Origin: Gracilaria domingensis
Lineage: Eukaryota > Rhodophyta > Florideophyceae > Gracilariales > Gracilariaceae
NCBI GenBank assembly: GCA_022539475.1
Contig: VCMS01000330.1
Coordinates: 1-59,110 of the forward strand
Direction of reading: 5' to 3'
DNA length: 59,110 nt
Every line of letters begins with the position of its first letter. The first letter of the stretch is position 1. This document shows positions 49,464 to 59,110 of this stretch, piece by piece. The translations under genes and the position numbers were made by a program. A model generated the notes under the pieces. The model worked only from the letters and a program-made list of their open reading frames with translations, had not been told where the DNA came from and made no database searches.

Positions 49464-51176
49464 ATGCCGCAACCGCCTCGAGGTTCTCGAGCTGGTTCAG
49501 CGCGGTCGTCAGCTGCGGTTCCACCCGTTGCACCGACGTCCCGGTCTATCCCAGATGAGGAGCCACCTCTTGAGGTCGTACCCCGCCCGCGGAGAACGCG
49601 TTCAGTTACGGAAGCACCCGAGGGAAATGTGGGTTCTGCTCAATCAGTCGTTGAGACACCATCCATGGTTAATCCTAACGCTGCTACCGTAGCCGAGTTG
49701 GCTAGGTTAGAATCCCGCTTGGATATCCTGTAAGAGTTCCACGTGAGCAGCGCTAATCACGCTGCTCACGTGGAACTCCTACAGGATGTTACCTCGTTGA
49801 GGACGCAGGTTGATAATGCCCAGGTGAGGGATGTCTCAGGAGACTTACGTCTTCTGAGAAGGGACGTGAATTCCATTATGGAAAATCTGGGTACCCCAGA
49901 CGTCTTCGTCACGGAGTACCGGGCATTTGTCGAGGAAATCCGCACCGATATCGGTCGAATTCGTTCGCGCTTGGAAACGCTGGAGGATACAATCCGTATG
50001 GATGAAGCTGTGGACGCACAGGTTCCTCAAGAAAATTCATCCGCATATGAAGATCATCGTTCGGTGAAGCAGAAGCGTCGACACCCAAAACGAGTTCACT
50101 ATGATTCGGATTCATCGCGCTCTGACTCGAGCGACATGACTGAAGACAGTTCGCCAGATTCATCTGATAGTGATGACAACCGTCATAGGTCACGTTCGAC
50201 ACGGTCGAAAGCGACGCAGTTTACTCAGGCAGTGATGAGATCACACGTGAAAGGACGGCGCCACTTGGCACTCAAAGAGTTAAAGCGGACGGACCCGCTC
50301 TACACAAAGCTGTTGTCGTACCGCTATTATCGCTTGGAAGATGTTACTTCGAATCGCTCCTCGCGAGGAACCGGTAAGGTGAAGGACTACATTCGAAGGT
50401 TGAATGTTACCCTTGAAACAAGGAAGTTCTCGGAGACAGATCCTATCCTTATCTTGGATTTCCTTGCCAGGTTCGTCCAGGAGGCCGATATACTCGGTAT
50501 GAGTGAAGCACAGGCATATGTGGCACTGCCGTACTTCCTAACAGGGACTGCGGAAGATCAGTACAACTCAGTTTGAGGAACCTCGAGAGCCTCGGAACGA
50601 GGAGTCACGTGTTGGCCCGAAGCCGTGAACTACCTTCTCAGGTCGTACGCGACTTCCAACGCGATTTATAGCGCTACTCTGGCTGTTCGCGACACTAGAC
50701 AGAAGAGTGGACAATCTGAAACGGTTTATTCAACGCGGTTGAACAAAGCGTTTCACCGATGTGGTAATGTGTATTCCGCACAGGAGCGGTGTACCATGTT
50801 TGTTGATGGTTTGGACCCCACCATTCGGTCGTTGGTCGCTCGCCGACGCGAGGAAAAACGCCGAATGACGTACCTAGAGTTGTTTAATTACGCCCAGGTG
50901 GAAGGAGGGACGTATCGAGCCCGCAACCCGGGGCAGCGCCGCTCGAAAGCGCTACTCGCGGAGAGTTCGTCACCATCGATGTCGGTTTTGCGACGAGAAA
51001 CCGCTGTCGGTGATGCTGATAACGTCCACTGCATTGGAAGTAACCCCGATTCTTACGGATCTACGGACCTGCCGTCAACCTCGATTCCGAGCACGGAAGA
51101 AGACCCCGCATTGTATGCCCAAGGTGTCCGGGTGCCTGCAGCCCCGCTGTCTTACGCTAACAATTCTCGCGTCTGA
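49464..51176 (+). pseudogene. gypsy gag, interrupted by two in-frame stops
   Basis: One frame continues from ATG 49464 to TGA 51176 except for TAA 49731-49733 and TGA 50574-50576. It begins with a Pro/Arg-rich disordered region, then a coiled coil, a Ser/Asp-rich linker, and the capsid-like part across the second stop (YIRRLNVTLETRKFSETDPI, FLARFVQEADILGM, KAFHRCGNVYSAQERC, FVDGLDPTIRSLV). The first stop lies inside a 28-bp inverted duplication. Confidence 0.8.
49725..49787. repeat. 28-bp near-perfect inverted repeat inside gag
   Basis: Arms 49725-49752 and 49760-49787 match in 27 of 28 positions around CTAATCA. Arm 2 codes the natural continuation (AAHVELLQD); arm 1 looks like its inverted copy and brings the stop codon. 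Confidence 0.9.
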
Positions 51177-51559
51177 AGCGTCCAGGGTGGAAGGACACAG
51201 CACCACAACGTCGAGTGGACAATCGTACTCGCGACAAACCGGCCTCGGTCATATGTTACCAGTGCTACCTTCCAGGTCACGTATCGACGCAGTGCGTATT
51301 TCCGCCGTCGCACAGGCCGAAAATTATTGCGTATTACGACGCCCTCACGCCCGAGGAAAAGGAATCTGTTCCACGAAAGGAATATGATAAGGCCAGAGCT
51401 GAACTGGGATTACCGGTTCCGGTTTATGCTCAGCCCTCCGTTCCGGCACAGGCACCTTCGAACCAAGTTCAAGGCGAAGTACCCACGCATGGGGTTCAGT
51501 TAGGCCCCCCAAACGGAGTTCACGCACCGAACTTGGTGAGCTCCGTTGAGAAAAACTGA
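51177..51559 (+). CDS. gypsy gag C-terminus with CCHC zinc knuckle, in a shifted frame
   Basis: The frame holding CYQCYLPGHVSTQC (C-x2-C-x4-H-x4-C, nucleocapsid knuckle) differs from that of the capsid part; a one-base change near 51165-51175 would join them. It ends at TGA 51557-51559, after which pol continues in the same frame, so the stop lies exactly at the gag/pol boundary. Confidence 0.75.
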
Positions 51560-54500
51560 CTTCGGGAGTTTTTCCCTACGGGAGGGGCGCCTTCCGAGCC
51601 GAAGTTGAAGGCGCCCGAGGCGTCACAGCTTCGCTCCCCAGCTGTTAGAATTCTTTCAAGGATAGCGGCTACAACTGACGTGAGCTCAGAACACCTTTCG
51701 GTTCTACGTCGTCCGTGGATACGGTCCCGTAATCTCCGTATTCCGAAAAGAGTTCCTGTGATGGCCAAGAGAAACTACAAAGTTTATGCCGATCTTGGCT
51801 TGTCTAACCAGTTCATGGTTCGACAGTTGTCTGTGTTGCATACAGGAGCTGCACCGAACCTGATTCACCTTGAGTTGGTGCCACCCGCGCTACGGGATGA
51901 AATTCGTCATGGTCCAGGTTTGGACATCGCGGATGCCAACAATAACCCGTTGCGTGCTCTTGGGTACATACCTCTCATGGTACGATTAGGAACCTGTATG
52001 GTTAAAGTGGATTTCATGGTTTGCAAAAGCATTGCCGCACCGGTGATACTCGGTTGTGACTTTTGTGATCGTTTTGTTGAAGCGATTCGACCTCGAGCTC
52101 GAGTTGTTACCATGGATGATAGTTCCGAAATACCGATTGTAAGGAAACCGCTAAAGAGAGCTACTCGCAAGCGCGTCCCGCTCCCTGCTGCACAGGAAGT
52201 TCCAACCGTCGACCCGGTATCATCTAAGCTCCATGTGGCTCATGCCATCGCAATCCCTGCGCAATCCCAAGTTTGGGTCACCATAATTACTAAGCAGTCT
52301 GGTCTACGTGTGGTACAACCATTGCCATCATTGTATGATCAGAAGCAACTCGCTTTGGCGAACGGAGTAATCTCGGTGGAATCCGACAAACCATTCAGAG
52401 TTTTGGTGGCCAACTTTGGCACAACCCGACAGTGGTTAGCTAAAAACCAAATCCTTGGTACCACTCTCCCACACCCTGCTGCTATCGTACCGACGAAGAT
52501 ACCCGTTGCGGATGTTCTCGGTATAACCGATGCTAAGGAGGGGGAGGGATCAGCGGAAACCGCTTTTACCGCATCGGTTACCCCGGCGAGCGAAGTCACC
52601 GAATCGCTGGCATCCACCGAAGATAAAGCGTTGCCACCAGGAACGGAAGATACAGACCCTGTCAAAGAACTGGAACAGTTGAATTTTGATCATGTACCTG
52701 AATCTCATAGAGATAAGTTAAGAGAAATGTTGAGGGAGTTCACACCCATGTGGGATGGATCCCTCGGGACAATTGGAATCACGGAACACCGTATTGACCT
52801 ACTTCCAGGTACTAGCCCCATTTCTCAACACCCATACCGGGCTGGTCCCAAAGCTAGGGAAGAGGAGCAATCTCAGGTTGAGAAGATGTTACGCGCTGGC
52901 GTCATAGAGGCGGCTCAATCCGCTTGGGCCTCACCCGTGGTGCTAGTTCGCAAAGCGGACGGATCATGGCGATTCTGTATTGATTACCGTCGTCTAAATT
53001 CGGTCACCGTCAAAGACGTTTATCCCATACCCAGGATGGACGAATACATTGACTCGCATGGGAGTGCTACAGTGTTCACCGCCTTGGATGCCAATTGGGG
53101 ATACTGGCAAGTTCCGATCCGTGAAAAGGAAAACGACAAAACTGCTTTTGTGTGCCATCAAGGTTTGTACCGGTTTAAACGAATGCCGTTCGGATTAACC
53201 AACGCACCGGCTACGTTTCAACGTGCTATCGATATCCTCTTGGCTCGATTCAAGTGGAAGACCTGCTTGGTGTATCTTGACGATATCATCGTGTTCTCCG
53301 ATAACCTTAATGACCACTTAACACACGTCCGGGACGTCATGAGAGTCCTCAGGGACGCGGGCGTTACGCTGAAACTCAAGAAGTGCGAGTTCTTCACAGA
53401 TTCTGTCAAATACCTAGGGCATATCATCCGACCTGGACAGCTCTCAGTTAACGCAGTTCGCGTGAAGTCGCTGAAAGAAGCGAAACACCCTACGACACAA
53501 ACGGAACTCCGCAGTTTTCTGGGTCTCTGTAATGTATATCGGCGTTTTGTCCCGAACTTCGCAGATATTGCGACCCCTCTTAACCACCTTTTGAGAAAAG
53601 GTCAACCAGTTCAATTGGAACCCCTAGGCGACGCGAAAGCGTCTGCTTTTTCGGCATTAGTTGACGCAGTAACGTCACCGCCAATCTTGGCTTTGCCTAA
53701 GCGAGGACTTCCATTCGAAGTAGACACTGATGCCAGTGCACACCAGGTTGGTTGCGCCCTGTTTCAGGTCACGGAAGACGGCGTGAGACATCCACTTGGA
53801 TACTGGTCGCGATCCTTGAACGTACACGAACGTAACTACTCAATTTCGGAGAAAGAGTGCTTAGCCGTTGTATGGGCTCTAACTACCTTGAGGCCATATC
53901 TTATGGGCAACCATTTTACGGTACATACGGACCACTCATCTCTCCGATGGCTCATGGAAATCCCGGAACCATCAGGACGCTTGATGCGTTGGCGCTTGAG
54001 GTTATCGGAGTTCGATTTCACAGTTACGTACAAAAAAGGAACGTTGAATCTGCAGGCAGATGCACTCTCCCGCTTGGGAACAAATGCAGAAGCGGCACCA
54101 GTTGACGATCTGGACATACCATGCTTTATGGTGGAAGAACAAGCAGGTTGGGTCGAATCCTTGTCGGATGACATCTGTGACGACATCCTGCTCACTTCTG
54201 AAAAGTTAGATCCCTTGACTGGAGCTTTTGTACCCATCACTCCGGAGGAGATGATCCAAGAACAGCAATAGGATGAGTTCTGTACGCGAATTCGCGCTCG
54301 TCACAATGGAGAAGATCGTATACCTTTTCAGGTTAACGATCAGGGGTACCTGGTTAGGTTGGTTGAAGCGTATACCCAAATTGTGGTCCCATACTCGCTG
54401 CAAAACCGTGTGCTGGTCATGACACACTATGTGAAGGTAAGAGCACACCCAGGAGGTCGAAAACTATACTTGACTCTGCGTAGGGATTTTTACTGGCCGT

Positions 54501-56014
54501 CAATTGCATTGGACTGCTACGCAGTACGACGCTCTTGCACCGAGTGCGCTAAGAATAACGTGAAACTTCGTAAGTACTCAAAGAAGTTAACGCTGTTCCC
54601 AGCACGGTCTCCTTTGGAGTTTATCGCTATCGATATCTTAAGTGAATTGATCAGAACCGCAAGAGGTAATCGATACCTTCTGGTTATCACCGATCGGTTT
54701 TCTAAGTTGGTACGGACAGTCCTGCTGAAACGGATTACGGCCGTGGTGGTTGCACAAGCTTTTTTCACCCACTGGGTCTTTGTGTACGGTCCACCGGTTC
54801 ATCTATTATCAGATAACGGTTCACAGTTCACGTCGAAGTTTTTCCAGGGCGTCTGTCGAATCTTGAGTGTCAAGAATCTATTTACGACCACCTACCACCC
54901 CCAAACAAATGGTCAGGTAGAACGATTTAACCGTACCATGCTAAATGCATTAAGATCTTATGTGGCAGATCATCCTAAGGACTGGGATTTGTATACGGAC
55001 GCTATTACGTACGCGTACAACACCCAAGTCCACCGGGTAACGAAGCTAGCACCTTTTGAGTTGGTATTGTCAAGAGTACCGCCACCGGTTGCAATCGAGG
55101 CTCAAGAAACGCTTTCTACGTGCCCGTCTGTTGGGTTATACAGGAACGCTTGGAAGGATTGGTTAACCAAAATGGTACCGGTCGCTCGCACAGCGATGGA
55201 TAAGGCGCAGGCCGCCTATAAGCGCAACTTCGATGCGAAGGTTAAGACCCCATTACCAAAGGTCAAACCACACGATATGGTATTTCTCCGCAAAGAATAC
55301 TATAATCCGGAGAAGGAACGCCGCCTCAAGCTCTCGCCTATCGCGGAAGGACCCTACAAGGTTATTTCCGTCAGGGACGATAGCGTAGTATTGGACATCA
55401 ATAATCTCCACGAACGGATATCGTTAGACCGTGTCGCGCTGGCCCCACCACCCTACGTTCACGTTAACACCCAACTGGGTGAAGCTACAGGGGACGAACA
55501 CGTCGTATCTTCGCGCCCTGCGACTCTCCGCCCTGATCGCGGCTTATCGGATCTACCGAAGTCAGAATCACTCACGCGGGTAGCACAACCCGTTGCGGGA
55601 GACGAAGAGGAAAACTCAACTAGAGTTGACCCCCCACCGGACGTCGTGGCTCCCGTGCCACCGCCTAAGGAGGGGGAGGAAAGTACGAAACCCGTTACAC
55701 CGGCGTCGCACGGTCACACTGTGTCGCAAGGTACCGCAACTAATCTCGCGGTCTCCATCAATAGCGCTGTGGTGCGCCGAGCCGCTGTACCTCGTGGTGA
55801 TACTCCGTCGGGTTCGTTGAGCAATGCGCTGGAAGCGACACGACCCACCCAGGGGGTACACACCGCTGTGGATAACGTAACCCTGTCGGGAACACCACAA
55901 CTGAGTGGGGTCACCACCTGCACAGCGGAAAAGACAGTATCTGTAGACCTGGGCCTTGCGGAGAACCCAGAACCGCAAGCGGTAGACCAGCTCAATGTTA
56001 CCGATCAGTGTTAA
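51560..56014 (+). pseudogene. gypsy pol: protease, RT, RNase H, integrase, with one in-frame TAG
   Basis: The frame is open from 51560 to TAA 56014 except TAG at 54269-54271, between RNase H and integrase. The protease site reads HTGAAPNLI: the catalytic Asp is His (CAT 51839-51841). RT has FTALDANWGYWQV, RMPFGLTNAPATF and LVYLDDIIVF (YxDD). RNase H has EVDTDASAHQVGC. Integrase has an HHCC finger (with CYAVRRSCTEC), FIAIDIL, LSDNGSQF and PQTNGQVERFNR (DDE), then GPY/F (EGPYKVISV). After 55450 comes a Pro/Ser/Thr-rich tail. Confidence 0.9.
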
Positions 56015-56163
56015 CCACGCCGTGGTATGAGGAAACGAGAAGTCGTACTTACCCGCGTATTATTTGAGAAAACAACCTTGGAAAGGTGAAGTACGAAGTA
56101 CGAGTGTGGAAACCGCCGATGGTGCACCCACGCTGCGTCGCAGAGGACTCATGACACACTCAA

Positions 56164-56589
56164 GTGCAGAGTAACACGTTGTGCGACGTGGTGACGTATG
56201 GAAAGCACCGCCGACGCGGGGAACTGCTGACAGTAAGTCGCGTGCGCGAGTACCACACTTGCACGGTGCACGATGTACGGTCGCTAACCTTTGGCGAACG
56301 GACACCTGTTAGGGTAACTCGTGGCTCACACGTGCCATCGCCTGGCCAACCAGAAGGCCGCGATATACACCGTGATTGGTCAATCCGCCTCCATGGCGCA
56401 CGAGCGAGACCCTGCCCGTTCTCCGTCGCACGAACGATCCTTCTGGATAGCAAGAGGGAGCTCAGAATCCCGAAGCTACCGTTGGACGGTCGGAAGCTCA
56501 ACCAAAGCGAGCTGAAGCTCGTCAGACTCAAGAAGGAGAGCACTTCAAGAAGAACCTTTCACGTTGAAGATTGGACGCTCCTGGCGTAA
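56164..56589 (+). CDS. ORF between integrase and chromodomain, unrecognised
   Basis: The frame is open for about 141 codons starting from a GTG; there is no ATG near its start. It is Arg-rich with Lys/Leu near the end. It probably is a frameshifted part of the integrase tail that originally led to the chromodomain; it may alternatively be non-coding. Confidence 0.35.
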   Translation: MQSNTLCDVVTYGKHRRRGELLTVSRVREYHTCTVHDVRSLTFGERTPVRVTRGSHVPSPGQPEGRDIHRDWSIRLHGARARPCPFSVARTILLDSKRELRIPKLPLDGRKLNQSELKLVRLKKESTSRRTFHVEDWTLLA

Positions 56590-56596
56590 GTTGTAG

Positions 56597-56950
56597 TTGT
56601 CGCGCAGCGAAGAACTCCTAGTGAGTCGTGACTGGTTAAGTCCAAGAGGAACCCCTCCAGAGGTTAGCCGGCCACCACCTCGCCACCCTCTGAGGTACGA
56701 AACCACAATCGGTGAAGTAGAGCAGTCAAACACCGAGGTGTACCCACAGGAATACGTGATCGAACGTATCGTACGTCATGTTGTAGACACCGATGGGACG
56801 GTACTGTACCAGGTGCAATGGTATGGCTACTCCGCCGAGAAGGACACCATGGAACCGGTCGAGCACCTACCTAGGTCAAAGATCGTTTCATACCACCGTC
56901 GCACTCGGTCAGCCTTGCCCTCCAACCTGAACCGAGCCCAGGTGGGATAA
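56597..56950 (+). CDS. chromodomain segment of the gypsy element
   Basis: YVIERIVRHVVDTDGTVLYQVQWYGYSAEKDTMEPVEHL is a chromodomain with the aromatic positions Y, W and Y kept. In chromoviruses this domain steers integration towards marked chromatin, such as methylated histone H3. Here it is in the same frame as pol but cut off by stops, and no ATG starts the ORF. Confidence 0.8.
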   Translation: MSRSEELLVSRDWLSPRGTPPEVSRPPPRHPLRYETTIGEVEQSNTEVYPQEYVIERIVRHVVDTDGTVLYQVQWYGYSAEKDTMEPVEHLPRSKIVSYHRRTRSALPSNLNRAQVG

Positions 56951-57067
56951 GAACCGTTCCCGGTGAGGAGCCTTCAACTATACCGCGATGCGGAAGGCTC
57001 AGAATGGAGAGTTGACCCCTTCTGTGTGTGGGATGAATGAAGGAAGAAGACCAATGAAGTGGTGAAG

Positions 57068-57103
57068 ACTGAAACAGAGGAAGTGAGAAGAAAGAAAGAA
57101 GAG
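57068..57103 (+). other. purine-rich tract, possible polypurine tract
   Basis: A run of almost only A and G follows the chromodomain ORF by about 120 nt. It is in the expected place for a plus-strand primer if the 3' LTR followed, but no LTR is recognisable after it. Confidence 0.35.
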
Positions 57104-57320
57104 CATACTGAAATGCCGGTTGTACCGATTTAAAACGGTTAGAGTACAAGAAGCACCAAGGAAGTGAAGTACACGGAAACAGAGTGTGAGTGAAGAAGTA
57201 ATCGGAGATCGATCAAGTTCGTGGAGAACAGGCAAAAGGGTGAAAGGAAAGTTACCACTAGATGGTTTTACTGTTTCTATCTTATACTAAGGACCAAGTC
57301 CTCCAGCCCTGCTGTTCATC

Positions 57321-59060
57321 TTACACCCCCGATGAGGGACCGCCACCACCGCTACCGGAGGGGCCCTGCGAAGGGTGAGGAACGGCGTAAGCCAGTATCC
57401 CTGCCATAGTGGTGAGATGATCGGGCACGATAATTCCAGCGTTCTGGAGACTGGCGCGCAACATCGCGATGTTCGCCGGAGAATCTCCCGGAGCGACCGG
57501 AGCTGTCGGGGCCGGAAGGACCGAAGGAACGGTAGCCGCTACAGGGGCCGGACCCACCACCGGAACACTCGCTTGAGTCGGAACATTCCAACCCGCAGGA
57601 GCCTGGGGTACACCACCGCTGGCGTGCAACACCTGATTCACCGCCGGTAGGTCATTCACCAACTCCTGGTCCATCTCGACGAGTGCTCCCGCCACCTCTC
57701 CACCAGTATTCATGTTCGGATCATCCAGGTCCACTGGGGCGACCCAGTTGTCACTGAACATGAACCCAACAGGGTGACCGTCTGGAATCGACCGTGGCTG
57801 GTTCGCTGCCCACTCGGCATACGTGCTAGTCGTCATCGTACCCTCCCATGGGTCGTAAAACACGAAATCTCTCGCGGTGGGATGTCTCCTACCGGGTGAG
57901 CGGTCGTAGTGAGGACGAGGACCTTTCCCACGTTGCGAACGGGGCACCGTTTCCCAATCGATTCCATCGATAACATCCAATATGTAATGGATCTCATCCA
58001 CGTTCTCTTCGGACCCCAAGGGAGTGTGCAAATCCAGCGAGCGGATAATGCTGCGAAGCATCGGCGGAATGTACGAAACACGATAGTTGTCGTAAGCCTT
58101 CCAGAGGAAAACGCTGCTACGCGTGCCGCCCACTCGCTGGCTACGAGACCCCACCATCCTGAATGCGGATCGTTGATCAATCGGGAACCGATGTAACTCA
58201 AGCACGGAGGCAGTTCTGCAAAACACCCTTTGGGTACCTTCACATCACGCCACCAATCTGGTAGAGGAGGGAACCGTCCAACAAAGGCCTGCGGTCTGTA
58301 CCTCTCGGTCTCGATATTCGGATACGGAATCAGATACCCATGTCGGGAACAAGCTTTCCGCTCAAACCGAATGCGGTTGACGAACCCACCCTGGGAAGCG
58401 TTCTTGCGAAGATAACGGAACTCCGCTCGGAGTATGGGCCGATTCCAGCACAACATCAACCTCGATGTGGTCGGGCCATCGCCAGCGTACGCGCATGGTT
58501 GAGCGTCGCCAAGTTGTCTCCATATCGGACTTCACCGAAAGTACGGTAGAATGGAGTATCGAACCCATATGACGGTGGAACCAGGTGCTCAAGGTGCACT
58601 CGACTGAGTCTCTTGTACGCCAACTTCGCGTGTTCCGCGCGTGCGGTGTTCAGGTTCTCACCCTCGCGGGTATCGTACCGGGAGGAGCATCGGGTCGATC
58701 GCTATACGAACTCTCCATTTTTGAGATTGCACTACGCTAACGGCAGACCGCCCGGTAGGAAGCCGTTTTCGGCATACGACTCCAAGAGAGTGTCATCGTT
58801 AACAGCTACCGGATGAAACCACGGTGCACGGCTGAACGCAAACCCATCACGGAGTGGATCGCGTACTGCGAGAGATTCCCTCGATTTCCAACCAGCTTGG
58901 TTCGCCATCAGCGGCATCGCTTGCGCTGATTCCATATCGGGACGTTCACCGGGACCATCGGTTGAGACTGAGGCAGTGGAGCCGTCGCAGAACCTGGCTG
59001 AGGGTAGTTCGACGCGCTCGCCTGACCCGTCGGGTAATGAGGAAACTGATTCGGGTTCAT
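57321..59060 (-). pseudogene. antisense coding chain of unknown identity, frameshifted
   Basis: The best piece is the frame 58226-57321: FLWKAYDNYRVSYIPPMLR, LGSEENVDEIHYILDVIDGI, FVFYDPWEGTMTTSTYAEWA, then a Pro/Ala-rich tail ending GPSGSGGGGPSSGV. Upstream pieces in other frames (RFERKACSRHGYLIPYPNIE, FPPLPDWWRDVKVPKGCFAEL near 58400-58180, and FDTPFYRTFGEVRYGDNLATLNHAR near 58570-58500) look continuous with it. A Pro/Gln-rich start lies near 59060. It may be an antisense ORF of the gypsy element, or part of a second element inserted beside it. Confidence 0.5.
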
Positions 59061-59110
59061 CGGAACGACCAGATGATGTACTGTGAATCGAGTTCGGATA
59101 CTAGAATACT

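Larger units (their letters stand above)
49464..56950 (+). mobile_element. Ty3/Gypsy chromovirus-type LTR retrotransposon, internal region
   Basis: The order gag - CCHC zinc knuckle - protease - RT - RNase H - integrase (HHCC, DDE, GPY/F) - chromodomain defines a chromovirus of the Metaviridae. The copy has two premature stops and a frameshift in gag, a stop in pol and a lost protease aspartate, so it is non-autonomous. LTRs were not delimited. Confidence 0.9.

Noticed and set aside
1..59110. CRISPR arrays, rRNA genes or bacterial operons
   Set aside because: No direct repeats with regular spacers were seen and no rRNA segments were recognised. Introns and eukaryotic gene families show that the DNA is nuclear eukaryotic.

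Overview
The window looks like nuclear DNA of a multicellular red alga (Florideophyceae, Chondrus-like; this is an inference). The reasons are compact host genes with few short GT-AG introns, a plastid-type IspE with a transit-peptide-like leader, a PSTAIRE cyclin-dependent kinase, a tRNA-Cys with an extra segment in its D-loop, and a heavy load of several transposon classes. About half of the window is mobile or repetitive DNA.

Positions 1-9060 hold a CACTA/Plavaka-like DNA transposon with unusual cargo. A plus-strand row of tightly packed ORFs encodes an unknown protein, a beta-class DNA methyltransferase, a SET-domain protein, a basic protein whose start exon follows the SET stop directly, a repeat/coiled-coil protein and a 402-aa unknown protein. 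Neighbouring ORFs are joined by stop/start junctions (ATGA, TGA-N5-ATG, TAGATG, ATGA, ATGCTAA), like a bacterial operon. The transposase lies on the other strand, and its stop codon shares bases with the stop of the last plus-strand ORF. This is the strongest candidate for an undescribed system. From 9300 to 10600 there are 372-bp tandem repeats and four hairpins. A decayed tyrosine-recombinase (DIRS/Ngaro-like) retroelement follows at 11083-14680, then about 2.7 kb of AT-rich non-coding DNA with palindromes.

Positions 17435-39936 are the host gene island. It encodes an octopine/nopaline dehydrogenase-family protein, a coiled-coil protein, a DUF5522/zinc-finger protein, an ABC1/UbiB kinase with a 19-nt exon, plastid IspE, an alpha/beta hydrolase, a PSTAIRE CDK, a 1082-aa protein with a possible histone fold, tRNA-Cys(GCA), a DUF819 membrane protein, PNO1/DIM2, a CUE-domain protein with a C-terminal membrane segment, and an EF-hand plus glyoxalase/VOC fusion. 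These genes look like ordinary single-copy host genes and do not form one pathway.

Positions 40046-47769 hold three PIF/Harbinger insertions. Two adjacent ones keep TTA target duplications and one is nested. Their transposases are broken, and Myb/SANT-like partner genes are present. A 0.33-kb repeat at 47777-48110 is an inverted copy of one at 15978-16300. From about 48130 to at least 56950 there is a decayed Ty3/Gypsy chromovirus (gag, zinc knuckle, protease, RT, RNase H, integrase with GPY/F, chromodomain). Beyond it a broken antisense coding chain runs off the window end.
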